64,000 nucleotides of DNA from an uncultured Rothia sp. GTDB taxonomy: Bacteria; Actinomycetota; Actinomycetes; Actinomycetales; Micrococcaceae. Made by a program: the position numbers and the translations under genes. Position 1 is the stretch's first letter. Each line of letters begins with the position of its first letter. The notes below the pieces were generated by a model. That model was given only the letters and a program-made list of their open reading frames with translations. It was not told where the DNA came from and searched no databases. The stretch spans positions 1 through 64,000 of the forward strand of contig CAMIIO010000008.1 of the NCBI GenBank assembly GCA_946221065.1, given 5' to 3'. Below, in pieces: positions 43,168-52,319 of the stretch.

Positions 43168-44442
43168 GTGTCTACGGCTATCCTCACTCGCACTAGTCGA
43201 GCCTTGCACCCTAAGCGCCTGGTTAAGCGCTCAAAATTCTTCTATCAGTTCTTGCTGTACCTTTCTCCGGTTATTTTGCTAACCGCTATCTTCCCACTGG
43301 TAACGCCGCAAATTTCGCGGGTAACGGTGGGGCAGGTGCCGCTGACTCAGATTATTCTGGCAGTCTCTATTACTGTTCCGTGGATGAGCCAGAGCATTTG
43401 CCTGCCGATGTATCGGGCAATGGGCGATCTTCTGGGCGAACGTAACCTTCCTGCCTGTAAGCGTCGCTTCGCCGAGTACTGGGTGAGTACCTGTGTCGCC
43501 GTTGCCCCGATTCTGTTGGTGTTCGGTCTGCCGTTCTTCTTTGCTCTGGACTGGACGGGTACCGCGTTTCTCGCTTTCTTTATTCTGGGTTTTCTGAATC
43601 TGATGTTTGGGCAGCTGTTGGTGATTGCGAACATTCCCACTAACTCGCGTGCTACCTGGGCGCTTGCTTGGTTGGCGTATGCGTTGGCGTTACTGATTCT
43701 GCCTACGGTGTGGTTCTTGCCCCCGGTGTTGGGCAGTGCCGTAATGCTTTTTGCTCTGCGCGGTGAAATTCGGTACATGGCGGCCTTTAAACGCCTAGAT
43801 TACTCGCTGGTGGCACAAGAGATGCTCCGTGGTTTCTTGCTCGGTGCGGTGCTATGGGCGGATAAATACGTGCTGTTTATTGCTCAGCAGGGCACGATGG
43901 ACGTAATTGCCGTGTATATGGGTCTTGCCCCGGCAGTGGTTGCCTATAACTATTTCTTTGCCGCTGAGGCGACACGCGTGGATCGGGCGGTGGCTCGTTT
44001 GCGCACGGTATTGCAAACTCGCGGCTACGACCAGGTCAAGAGCTTTTCCCGCAAGGTAGAGAATCGCGTGGTGGATTCAACTCGCCGAACAATGCTGGTT
44101 GCCGCGGTGAGTTCCCTGGTGGTGGCTGTACTGATGTTTATGCTCGCACCGAACTCCTTTGTTCTGGCGTTATCGGTGATTATTTCTTCATGGTTGTTCT
44201 TGGGCGTGACGATCTTCAGCTACCAGATGGATTACCTGGGGTCACATACCATTCCGCAACTTTTGGGGTTGGGGCACCTGCTGCTCTGCGTGGTGGCATT
44301 TGCGCTGGTTCCGGGGGCAGGGGCGTACCTAGTAATTATGGTGGGCGAGCTGGGCTTGTTACTGGTGAGTTACCGCGCTTTCCGCAATACCTGGAAAACC
44401 CCGGCGTATGCCCTGTTCTGGCGTCACGCGGTGGCGTGGTAG
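43168..44442 (+). CDS. PelG-like polysaccharide transporter
   Basis: 424-aa integral membrane protein with about 12 helices. The order of helices and the motif GFLLGAVLWADKYVLF resemble PelG, whose counterpart has a conserved Asp-Lys after a Gly-rich helix; PelG is a PST-like exporter working with PelF. Overall divergence is high, so the call rests largely on the next gene being pelF. GTG start, weak ribosome site. First gene of a three-gene operon that probably exports a surface polysaccharide. Confidence 0.65.
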   Translation: MSTAILTRTSRALHPKRLVKRSKFFYQFLLYLSPVILLTAIFPLVTPQISRVTVGQVPLTQIILAVSITVPWMSQSICLPMYRAMGDLLGERNLPACKRRFAEYWVSTCVAVAPILLVFGLPFFFALDWTGTAFLAFFILGFLNLMFGQLLVIANIPTNSRATWALAWLAYALALLILPTVWFLPPVLGSAVMLFALRGEIRYMAAFKRLDYSLVAQEMLRGFLLGAVLWADKYVLFIAQQGTMDVIAVYMGLAPAVVAYNYFFAAEATRVDRAVARLRTVLQTRGYDQVKSFSRKVENRVVDSTRRTMLVAAVSSLVVAVLMFMLAPNSFVLALSVIISSWLFLGVTIFSYQMDYLGSHTIPQLLGLGHLLLCVVAFALVPGAGAYLVIMVGELGLLLVSYRAFRNTWKTPAYALFWRHAVAW

Positions 44443-44494
44443 CCCGCTATTCTGATCGCATTTTCTTCCCGTACCAGAAAAAGAGTTTTGAACA

Positions 44495-46216
44495 ATGTAT
44501 AAAGATTTGTATATCCCCCATCCCGGCGCGCATTATTCGGATCCGCAGTATCCGGATGTGGACGTCGCCATCGTCATGGAATCCACCTACCCGTATTTGA
44601 AGGGTGGGGTGTCTGCGGTGGTTCACGATATTGTGACGTGCAACCCGGATATTTCCTTTGGCATTATCCATACCATGTGGGATAGTAATTCCGCCTCCGA
44701 AGACCTGTACGGCATGCCGAAGAACGTGAAGTGGGTCAAGCCAATTTGCCTGAGCCTGGAGGAGCACCGAGACGGTTTTATGGTTTCCCCCAAGGAGCTT
44801 GGGCTTTCCGCGCAGGAACGCACGGCGGAGTCCCACCGTCTGGTTGATGCCCTGCTGGCACTACAGAACGACGACGACGTTAACCCGCTCTGGCGCTTCT
44901 ACGACCGCGGGTTCAGTGCTAAGCGTCGTGAGTTCCCTGGCTGGGGTCTGCTGGGTACGCGGGAGTTTATGGACGTATGGTTTGAACGGATGCCGATGGG
45001 GAAGCTGAGCTTTTCTGAGGTGTTTTGGCTGTTGCGCACGTTCTTCTCCCTGGCGTATGCGCTGTTGCACGAGCGGATGCCGTATGCCCGGGTGTATCAC
45101 GCGCATACCACGGGCTATGCTTCGCTGATCGGTGCCGCGGCGGCGCGCGATAACGGTTCAAGCTTTTTGCTGACCGAACATAACTTGTATATCCGGGACA
45201 CCGTGAACACGCTCTTGGACCGTAATATGTCTTATCCCGTAACGGTGAGTGACCCGGACACCTTTGACGTCACCGACGAGCAACGCGCCTGGATGCGGTG
45301 GTGGGTACAGATGGGACGCTTCTGCTACCCCAGCGCGGACCGTATCACGTACCTGTACCCCAAGGCGATTGAGGAGGCGAAGGGGCTACACACCATTGCC
45401 GAGCGGTCGGTGGTGTTACCGAACGGTATGCTGATTTCGGACGTCAACGAGGCGTATGCCAGGCGTCGGACTGCCCGGCAGCAGGTGGAGCTCTTGCAGA
45501 AGAATTACAAGTGGCGCTTTGTATTTATTGCCCGCGTGGTGCCTATCAAGGGGCTGATTGACCTCATTGACACGGTAGAGATTCTGCGCGCCCAGGGCTA
45601 CGAGAATCTGCACATTGACTGCTTGGGTCCCACCGAACACCTGCCCTGGTATTACGAGAAATGCCGGGAAGCCATCGCCGCCAAGGGTCTGGAAGATTTC
45701 TTCACCTTCCACGGCACGGTGAACGTGCGCGAGCTTTTGGGCGACTTCGACGTACTGGTGATGCCCAGCTATAACGAGGGTCAGCCCATTGTGGCGCTGG
45801 AGGCAATGAGCGCGTCCATCCCGGTAATTGGTAGCGACGTGGGCGGCATGTCTCAGCTCCTTGACGACACCCTAACCACCGAGGACGGTATCGACATCGG
45901 ACGCTGCGGTATTCTAACCACCGCAGGGGATACGCATGGTTTTGCTGAGGCAATGAAGCAAGTACTCGATAGCCCAGATTTCTACGAGCAGATGTGCGAC
46001 AACGCCCGTGAGCGCGTGATTCAATTCTTCCAGCTCCACGACATCATGGAACGCTATAACTTTATGTACCGGGAGCTGGGTCAGCTGGGGGTAAAGGCTG
46101 AGGAGTCCACACAGAAATTGCTGGTGGCTGAGGAACATGCTGAGGCTCATGTGGAATCGGAGTTCGCTTTGTTGGCGGACGCTGTGGAGCCGATACCTTC
46201 GGCCGGCAGGGGCTAG
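44495..46216 (+). CDS. pelF: GT4 glycosyltransferase PelF
   Basis: 573-aa cytosolic family-4 glycosyltransferase. The N-terminal block VAIVMESTYPYLKGGVSAVVHDI, then FGIIHTMW and YHAHTTGYASLIGA, are typical of PelF (DUF3492); the catalytic C-terminal half has VVLPNGM, FIARVVPIKGLIDLI and PSYNEGQPIVALEAM with the E-x7-E pair. In Pel systems it polymerises UDP-linked amino sugars. It is 53 bp after the PelG-like gene and 3 bp before the next start. The ~60-aa C-terminal tail is unconserved. Confidence 0.88.
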   Translation: MYKDLYIPHPGAHYSDPQYPDVDVAIVMESTYPYLKGGVSAVVHDIVTCNPDISFGIIHTMWDSNSASEDLYGMPKNVKWVKPICLSLEEHRDGFMVSPKELGLSAQERTAESHRLVDALLALQNDDDVNPLWRFYDRGFSAKRREFPGWGLLGTREFMDVWFERMPMGKLSFSEVFWLLRTFFSLAYALLHERMPYARVYHAHTTGYASLIGAAAARDNGSSFLLTEHNLYIRDTVNTLLDRNMSYPVTVSDPDTFDVTDEQRAWMRWWVQMGRFCYPSADRITYLYPKAIEEAKGLHTIAERSVVLPNGMLISDVNEAYARRRTARQQVELLQKNYKWRFVFIARVVPIKGLIDLIDTVEILRAQGYENLHIDCLGPTEHLPWYYEKCREAIAAKGLEDFFTFHGTVNVRELLGDFDVLVMPSYNEGQPIVALEAMSASIPVIGSDVGGMSQLLDDTLTTEDGIDIGRCGILTTAGDTHGFAEAMKQVLDSPDFYEQMCDNARERVIQFFQLHDIMERYNFMYRELGQLGVKAEESTQKLLVAEEHAEAHVESEFALLADAVEPIPSAGRG

Positions 46217-46219
46217 CGC

Positions 46220-47398
46220 GTGGGCGGTGGTCAGCCGGTGGCTGGGCGTCAAGCCGGGAGTAATGCCGGACACGGCTTGTGGGTGCGCTACGGTGGGGAA
46301 CCTGTGAGCGAGGAGCAGATACGTTTTGCCGCCGAGCACTATGCGGTGGCGATTGTGCAGCCGCGGGAGGTTGCCGCGGCGTCGTTGCTCAAAGAACTTA
46401 ACCCTGCCGTGAAGGTGCTGGCGTATCAGTGCCTTTCCTCCACCCGCGCCTACGAAGACCCTCATGTGGAAGCAATAACTTCCGGGGTGTCTTTTGCCGA
46501 GGCACAGTGGGAGGAGGAGCGTGGCGCCCGCTGGTTTGCCCGACGCCGGAGTGGGGAACTGATTGAATGGGAAGGGTATCCGGGGCATTTCCAGATGAAC
46601 GTGTGGGACCGGGGGTATCGGCAACGCTGGGTGCAGAACGTTACCGCACGTTTTGCCAATTCGCCCTTTGACGGGGTGATGGCGGATAACGACTGCTACG
46701 GCGATTATTACGGGTTGAACCTGCCGATTCGCGGTGCCCGCCAGATGCGCACCATCCACAGGGGGCTTGATCGGCTGATTCGTGACGCCGGTAAGACGCT
46801 AAACCGGCACGGCAAGATTCTCGTTCCAAATATTGCCGAGTCCCGGTGCACCCCCGGTAAATGGGAGCGCCACAGCGCCTACGGTGGCGGGTTTGAGGAG
46901 GTCTTTTTAGGCTGGGAGGAGAGCAAATTTTTAGGTGCCGACGCCGCACTGGGGCAGATTGCGGAGATGACCAATCACCTACCGTCGGTCAACCTCCCCG
47001 GTGCTTCTGCTGAACGTCTCACCCTATTACGCGCTGCCAGCAACGGCGATAACGCCCACCCCAACTTTCTTGCCGGACTCGCAGCATTCTGGGTGTTCGG
47101 GGCAGGGAACTGGACAGCTCTTACCGCTACCGGACATGACTCCCACAACGGCACACCATGGACCCCCGAACTTGCCTGGAACCTCGGCGTCACCCGCGGG
47201 CAAGCGCACTACCGGAACGGGGCAATAGCGCGGGAATTTAGCGACGGCTGGGCAGCCAATAACCTCACCGATTGCCATAGCGGAAGCCTTACCGTACCCG
47301 CAGGAATGCGAGACTCCTATGGAAACCTCCGAAGAAGCGTGAGCCTCCCGCCACACCACGGCGTCGTGCTGGTGCGAGAGCACCCCGCACACCAATAA
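46220..47398 (+). CDS. Putative glycoside hydrolase (GHL15-like)
   Basis: 392 aa, resembling the hypothetical glycoside hydrolase family 15 (GHL15) TIM barrel: LWVRYGGEPVSEEQIRFAAEH, a central MNVWDRGYRQRWVQNV, FDGVMADNDCYGDYYG with candidate catalytic Asp residues, and a late FWVFGAGNWTALT. No signal peptide is visible, so either it acts inside the cell or leaves by another route. GTG start, 3 bp after pelF, so the two are coupled. In canonical Pel systems a hydrolase/deacetylase (PelA) trims the polymer; this may be its stand-in. Substrate unknown. Confidence 0.65.
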   Translation: MGGGQPVAGRQAGSNAGHGLWVRYGGEPVSEEQIRFAAEHYAVAIVQPREVAAASLLKELNPAVKVLAYQCLSSTRAYEDPHVEAITSGVSFAEAQWEEERGARWFARRRSGELIEWEGYPGHFQMNVWDRGYRQRWVQNVTARFANSPFDGVMADNDCYGDYYGLNLPIRGARQMRTIHRGLDRLIRDAGKTLNRHGKILVPNIAESRCTPGKWERHSAYGGGFEEVFLGWEESKFLGADAALGQIAEMTNHLPSVNLPGASAERLTLLRAASNGDNAHPNFLAGLAAFWVFGAGNWTALTATGHDSHNGTPWTPELAWNLGVTRGQAHYRNGAIAREFSDGWAANNLTDCHSGSLTVPAGMRDSYGNLRRSVSLPPHHGVVLVREHPAHQ

Positions 47399-47491
47399 AC
47401 ATCCTTAAACCTGTGCCTAAAAACTGCGGGACGCTCGCGGTACAGTGGAGGAAGAAAACCACTCTGCTATCACTGTGCAAAGGAGCATATT

Positions 47492-48553
47492 GTGAGCGAA
47501 GAAGCGCAAATTCTGTGTGAAACCCGCGGCAAGCTGGGCGTGATTACTTTGAACCGTCCGCGTGCCCTCAACTCGTTGAGCCTGGACATGCTTGAGGGGA
47601 TTGATAACGCCCTGGACCGGTTTGAAACCGACCCGGAGGTTGCCGCCGTCCTTATCCGTGGCGCGGGAGAGAAGGGTCTGTGTGCCGGCGGGGATATTGT
47701 GTCTCTCTACCACCTAATGAAAGCGGACCGGCGCGAAGACGGGGACGCCTACTTCCGCAAGGAATACACCCTCAACCACCGTATTTCCCAGTACCCTAAA
47801 CCCTATATTTCGCTGATGGACGGCGTCACGTTGGGTGGCGGCGTGGGGGCTTCGGCACACGGCTCGCACCGGATTGTCACCGAGCGAACCCGTACCGGAA
47901 TGCCGGAAACCGTGATTGGGTTCTGCCCGGATATTGGTGGGCATAAGATTCTTGCGGGAGCACCCAACGAGCTGGGCACGCTCATGGCAATGACGGGCAG
48001 GCACGTGAACGCCGGGGACGCCCTCGCGGTAGGTTTGGCGGACTATTTTGTGCCCTCGGACAAGCTGGAGGAACTAGTGAGCGAGCTGGAATCCGCCGTC
48101 GATACCGAATCCGTTACCGCCACTATCGAGCGTTTTACCGAGCAGGCACCCGATTCTGTACTAGAGCAGAACGCTCAGTGGATTGCCCGTGCCTTCGCCG
48201 GAGACAGCGCCGAGAAGATTCGTGACGCCGTCGCCGCAGAAGCAGAAAAAGGTAACGAACTTGCCGCGGAAGCCCTTAAAGCCTTTGAATACAACAGCCC
48301 CACCGGTATCAAGATGGCACTGATTGGGGTGCGTCGCGCCGCGCACACCACCCTTGCCGAAGTACTCAACGCCGACTTCCTCATGAGCGCCAACGCCATG
48401 CGCGGGCACGACCTCCAAGAAGGCATCCGCGCGCTGGTGATTGATAAGGACCGCACCCCGCACTGGGAGCACGCAACCCTTGAAGAGGTAAGCGAAGAGC
48501 ACGCCGCCAGCTTCTTTGAGCCGATTGACGGCGTCGAACCGCTGGGACTCTAA
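47492..48553 (+). CDS. 3-hydroxyisobutyryl-CoA hydrolase/enoyl-CoA hydratase family
   Basis: 353-aa crotonase-fold enzyme. The length, the ECH_2-type C-terminus and motifs LCAGGDIVSLY, MDGVTLGGGVGASAHGSHR and MPETVIGFCPDIGG fit 3-hydroxyisobutyryl-CoA hydrolase (valine degradation) better than a plain hydratase. GTG start with AAGGAG seven bases before it. A strong terminator follows. No other valine genes are nearby, so the substrate is inferred from family only. Confidence 0.85.
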   Translation: MSEEAQILCETRGKLGVITLNRPRALNSLSLDMLEGIDNALDRFETDPEVAAVLIRGAGEKGLCAGGDIVSLYHLMKADRREDGDAYFRKEYTLNHRISQYPKPYISLMDGVTLGGGVGASAHGSHRIVTERTRTGMPETVIGFCPDIGGHKILAGAPNELGTLMAMTGRHVNAGDALAVGLADYFVPSDKLEELVSELESAVDTESVTATIERFTEQAPDSVLEQNAQWIARAFAGDSAEKIRDAVAAEAEKGNELAAEALKAFEYNSPTGIKMALIGVRRAAHTTLAEVLNADFLMSANAMRGHDLQEGIRALVIDKDRTPHWEHATLEEVSEEHAASFFEPIDGVEPLGL

Positions 48554-48604
48554 AACCGCGCCACGCTACACCGCGCCCGCGAATCGGGCGGTGCAACTTC
48601 ACCA

Positions 48605-48647
48605 AACCTTGATGCGAGAGTATTGTTTTCTCGCATCAAGGTTCTTT
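48605..48647 (+). terminator. Intrinsic terminator
   Basis: Perfect 15-bp arms AACCTTGATGCGAGA (48605-48619) and TCTCGCATCAAGGTT (48629-48643), followed by CTTTT. It ends 19 bp before the next start and separates the CoA-hydrolase gene from the formate dehydrogenase block. Confidence 0.85.
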
Positions 48648-48665
48648 TATACACCGGAGGATTTC

Positions 48666-48950
48666 ATGACCGATAAAAAACCCGATGACCTCGCTCGTGC
48701 CCAGGAATTTCTGGCGCTGGTGGCGCAGCAGTTGGAGCTACCCGAATCGCTGATTGAGCAAACCATGCCGTATCTGCTAGGCATGACTAAGCACGTTGCC
48801 CACGACGCCGTGCGCCCAGCCGCCCCGCTTGCCGCTTTCCTGGTAGGGGTAGCTGTGGCAAGCCAAGGGGAAGTCACTACAGAGAGCATTCGCGCGCGTA
48901 TTGCCGAGGTTGAAGAAGCTATTAAGGAATATGCCAATGGGCAGGCTTAA
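48666..48950 (+). CDS. DUF6457 domain protein
   Basis: 94-aa helical protein: LARAQEFLALVAQQLELPES, MPYLLGMTKHVAHDAVRPAAPLAAFLVG and a C-terminal IRARIAEVEEAIKEYA. In actinobacteria it typically sits beside molybdenum-cofactor or formate dehydrogenase genes, as here, where it overlaps fdhD by 14 nt. GGAGG lies at good spacing before the ATG. Function not established; probably an accessory to FdhD or the molybdoenzyme. Confidence 0.85.
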   Translation: MTDKKPDDLARAQEFLALVAQQLELPESLIEQTMPYLLGMTKHVAHDAVRPAAPLAAFLVGVAVASQGEVTTESIRARIAEVEEAIKEYANGQA

Positions 48951-49767
48951 TATTTCCGTACCCATCACTAAAGTGGTGCGCAACGCGGACGGTACGTTTT
49001 CCACGCGCAAGCGGGGCGACGCCGTCGTGGCAGAGGAGCCGTTAGAGATTCGGCTCTCCGGCGCCACAATTACCACCACCATGCGCACCCCTGGGCACGA
49101 CATCGAGCTGGCACACGGTTTCCTGCACTCGGAGGGGCTAATTCGTGCCGCCGAGGATGTGAGCACCGCCCGCTATTGCGCCGGTGCTACCGGGCCCGAT
49201 GGGCAAAACACCTATAACGTGCTGGATGTGCAGACCGCCAGCTACGTGCGCGCACCGGGACTAGAAAACCTGCGTCTGACTACCACAAACTCTGCCTGCG
49301 GAGTGTGCGGTTCCTCCTCGATTAGCTCGATTATGGATAAAAGTTACCGGCAGATTCAGCCGGTACGGCTTGCCCCGGACCTCATTCTTTCCTTACCGGA
49401 GAAACTGCGGGAGCACCAGGTGCAATTCCGTAAAACCGGCGGGATCCACGCCGCCGGAGTCTTTGAGTCAGATGGAACCTTTGTGGTGGCGCGCGAGGAT
49501 ATTGGCAGGCACAACGCCGCCGACAAGGTGATCGGCCACCTTATGCTTGAAGATTCCCTGGAGAAGCCGGGGCGTATTTTGGTGATGAGTTCCCGTGCTT
49601 CTTTCGAGCTCGTCCAAAAAGCCATGATGGCGGGCTTCTCTGCGCTGATTGCCGTGTCCGCGCCGTCGTCCTTGGCGATAGAACTGGCGGCGGAAGCCGG
49701 TATGACGCTCGTGGCTTTTGCCCGTGAGGATCGCTTTAATCTTTATGCCGGGGAACTCGCCGAGTGA
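48937..49767 (+). CDS. fdhD: Formate dehydrogenase accessory sulfurtransferase FdhD
   Basis: 276-aa protein that passes sulfur from a desulfurase to the molybdenum cofactor of formate dehydrogenase. The loop NSACGVCGSSS holds both conserved cysteines (Cys121, Cys124); EDIGRHNAADKVIG and LVMSSRASFELVQKA are family blocks. I start at the ATG at 48937, 8 nt after AAGGAAT; the ATG two codons earlier is too close to it. Its TGA stop is supplied by the family C hairpin. The next gene is its client enzyme. Confidence 0.93.
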   Translation: MGRLNISVPITKVVRNADGTFSTRKRGDAVVAEEPLEIRLSGATITTTMRTPGHDIELAHGFLHSEGLIRAAEDVSTARYCAGATGPDGQNTYNVLDVQTASYVRAPGLENLRLTTTNSACGVCGSSSISSIMDKSYRQIQPVRLAPDLILSLPEKLREHQVQFRKTGGIHAAGVFESDGTFVVAREDIGRHNAADKVIGHLMLEDSLEKPGRILVMSSRASFELVQKAMMAGFSALIAVSAPSSLAIELAAEAGMTLVAFAREDRFNLYAGELAE

Positions 49768-49834
49768 TGGTGTGCGTTAGCGATGTTTGTGGTCTGGTAA
49801 CGCACTACAAACATCGCTAACACATACCATCACT
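49763..49834 (+). repeat. Family C long hairpin element, copy 2
   Basis: 31-bp arms (AGTGATGGTGTGCGTTAGCG at the left end) with few mismatches, close kin of the element at 21987-22058. The fdhD stop TGA (49765-49767) is inside its first AGTGATG. Followed by TTTT, so it could end or reduce transcription before the molybdoenzyme gene. Confidence 0.7.
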
Positions 49835-49867
49835 TTTAAATCTCTGTGACCCGGTATACTTAATAGT

Positions 49868-52171
49868 ATGAACACACCGCAAAATCCCACTCAACTCCCC
49901 GTTGTCAGCACCGTCAACGCCGTCGCTAACGAATACGACTACCCCAAAATCGGCAAGCGTTCCAAGTCAGCGGCGGGTTTGCCCGGTGTTTTCTACGCCA
50001 TGCAGCAGGCTATCCCGGCTCGTGGTCTACTCCCGCTCGTTAACATGAATAAACACGGCGGCGTGGACTGCCCCGGCTGTGCCTGGCCCGAACCCAGCCA
50101 GCAGGATATTAACATCGCAGAATTTTGCGAAAACGGCGCCAAGGCCATTGCCGAAGAAACCACCCCGGACCGTGCCGACGCCGAGTTCTGGGCACAGCAC
50201 AGCGTCACCGAAATGCGCGATAAGACCGATCACTGGCTGGGCAAGTCCGGTCGCATTACCGAACCACTCCTCTATGACCGCTCAACCGGCGATGACCACT
50301 ACCGTCCGGTGTCTTGGGAGAGCGCCTTTGAGCTAATCTCCGAGCAGCTGAAGAAGACCGACCCCAAGCAGGCGATCTTCTACACCTCTGGCCGTGCGTC
50401 CAACGAAGCTGCCTATTCCTTCCAGCTCCTTGCTCGCCGTCTGGGCAGCAATAACCTACCCGACTGTGGAAACCTCTGCCACGAGTCCACCGGTACCGCG
50501 CTGTCCTCCACTCTTGGGTTGGGCAAGGGCTCGGCAACCATGAAGGATCTGGAAACCACCGATCTGTATATCTCGGTGGGTCAGAATCCCGGTACTAACC
50601 ACCCGCGCGCGCTTACCTCTTTTAAAAAGATGAAGGAGAACGGCGGGAAGATGGTGGTTATCAATCCCATCCCTGAGGCGGGTCTGATGGGTTTCAAGGA
50701 GCCGCAGTCCGTGAAGGGTATGGCAGGTATTCCCGAGAAGCTTGCCGACGAGTACCTACAGGTTCGCTTAGACGGTGACCGTGCATTCTTCCAGCAGCTC
50801 AACAAGGAAATGATTCGCCGTGACGCGCTGGATCACGTGTTCTTGGAGCGTTTCTGCACCGGCGTTGAGGAAACCATTGAGCACCTCAAGTCACTTGACG
50901 ACGCCGAGCTGGAACGCGGTTCCGGTATTTCCGCCGAGCAGGTGCGTAAGGTTGCCGATATGGCGGAGAAAGCGGGTTCGGTGATTGTGGGCTGGACCTT
51001 GGGTGTTACCCAGCACAAGAACGCCGTAGCAACAATCCGTGAGATGGTGAACTTCCTGCTCTTGACCGGTAACATTGGTAAGCCCGGCGCCGGAACCTTC
51101 CCGTTCCGCGGTCACTCCAATGTGCAGGGTAACCGTACCGTGGGTATCTGGGAGAAGATGCCCAAGCGTTTTACCGATGCCCTGGAGAGCTACTTTAAGT
51201 TCCCCGTTCCCACCGAGCATGGATTGGACGCGGTGGATTCGCTCAAGCAGATGCGTGACGGCGGCAATAAGTTCTTTATGTCTCTGGGCGGTAACCTGGT
51301 GCGGGTGTCCTCGGATACTTCCGCGGTGGAACGCGCCATGAGCGAGCAGGAGATGACCGTTCATCTTTCCACCAAGCCTAATGGTTCGCACCTATGGCCC
51401 GGTGAGAAGTCGCTGATTTTGCCGGTTCGCGCGCGTACCGACGTCGATATGCAGGCATCCGGTCCGCAGAAGGTTACGGTGGAGAACTCGGCGGGCGTGG
51501 TGTCTGCGTCGATTGGTCACCGTACCGCTAACGCGGACTTGAATATCAAGTCCGAGGTAGACATCATCTGTAGCATTGGTCGGGAGACTTTTGGCGATGA
51601 TTTCTGGCAGCCCATGATTGATGATTACAGCGTGATTCGTGACGCGATTGAAGCAACTATCCCCGGCTTTGAGCGCTATAACGAGCGGATTGAAAAGCCC
51701 GGTGGGTTCTACCTGCCGAATGGTCCGCGTGAGCGCGTGTTCACTACTCCCGATGGTAAAGCTCATTTGAGCATTAATCAGCCGAACGTGATTGACCTGC
51801 CGGAGGGGTATTTGTTGCTTTCGACGGTGCGTTCGCACGATCAGTACAACTCCACCATGTATGGCTTGGATGACCGCTACCGTGGTGTGCATCATGGGCG
51901 TCGCGTGATTTTTGTGAACCCAGAGGACTTGAAAGCCCGCGGTCTGCGCGACGGCGATCTGGTGGATATTGTTTCGGTGTGGGATGACGGCGAACGTCGC
52001 GCCCCGAACTTCCGCGTGGTGGCGTACGATCATGCCCGCGACTGCGCAACCACGTATTTCCCGGAGGCTAACGTGCTGGTGCCGTTGGATTCTTCGGCGA
52101 ATGAGTCGAATACTCCGGTGTATAAGTCGATTCAGGTGCGTCTGGAACCGCTGGGACAGAACGTCAAGTAG
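49868..52171 (+). CDS. FdhF/YdeP-family molybdopterin oxidoreductase
   Basis: 767-aa molybdenum bis-MGD enzyme of the YdeP branch of formate dehydrogenase-like proteins. Seen: VDCPGCAWPEPS near residue 67, NLPDCGNLCHESTGTAL with the probable Mo-liganding Cys, GQNPGTNHPRAL, LLTGNIGKPGAGTFPFRGHSNVQG and the C-terminal RSHDQYNSTMYGLDDRYRG. The N-terminal CxxCxxxC cluster motif of FdhH is not complete, and no selenocysteine TGA is present. fdhD next door supports a formate dehydrogenase-like role; YdeP-type substrates are unproven. ATG start; copy 6 of the 60-bp element ends it. Confidence 0.88.
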   Translation: MNTPQNPTQLPVVSTVNAVANEYDYPKIGKRSKSAAGLPGVFYAMQQAIPARGLLPLVNMNKHGGVDCPGCAWPEPSQQDINIAEFCENGAKAIAEETTPDRADAEFWAQHSVTEMRDKTDHWLGKSGRITEPLLYDRSTGDDHYRPVSWESAFELISEQLKKTDPKQAIFYTSGRASNEAAYSFQLLARRLGSNNLPDCGNLCHESTGTALSSTLGLGKGSATMKDLETTDLYISVGQNPGTNHPRALTSFKKMKENGGKMVVINPIPEAGLMGFKEPQSVKGMAGIPEKLADEYLQVRLDGDRAFFQQLNKEMIRRDALDHVFLERFCTGVEETIEHLKSLDDAELERGSGISAEQVRKVADMAEKAGSVIVGWTLGVTQHKNAVATIREMVNFLLLTGNIGKPGAGTFPFRGHSNVQGNRTVGIWEKMPKRFTDALESYFKFPVPTEHGLDAVDSLKQMRDGGNKFFMSLGGNLVRVSSDTSAVERAMSEQEMTVHLSTKPNGSHLWPGEKSLILPVRARTDVDMQASGPQKVTVENSAGVVSASIGHRTANADLNIKSEVDIICSIGRETFGDDFWQPMIDDYSVIRDAIEATIPGFERYNERIEKPGGFYLPNGPRERVFTTPDGKAHLSINQPNVIDLPEGYLLLSTVRSHDQYNSTMYGLDDRYRGVHHGRRVIFVNPEDLKARGLRDGDLVDIVSVWDDGERRAPNFRVVAYDHARDCATTYFPEANVLVPLDSSANESNTPVYKSIQVRLEPLGQNVK

Positions 52172-52207
52172 GTTCTTAGCCCTCGGTATCTTTGACCCTT
52201 ACAAAAG

Positions 52208-52267
52208 GTACACCGTTCGGTGCATTTGTACACACCTAGGCGTGTACAAACTGTTCGAACAGTGTAC
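52208..52267 (+). terminator. Family A 60-bp hairpin element, copy 6
   Basis: Exactly 60 bp, 36 nt after the molybdoenzyme stop and on its strand, followed by CTTTT. The left half is the consensus, while the right half reads CTGTTCGAACAGTGTAC, leaving one C-A mismatch and a wider internal loop. It lies between convergent genes. Confidence 0.8.
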
Positions 52268-52319
52268 CTTTTCCGCGGTGCAGTGCGGACAGCGCGACGC
52301 GGTGATTGCTCTGAGCAGA

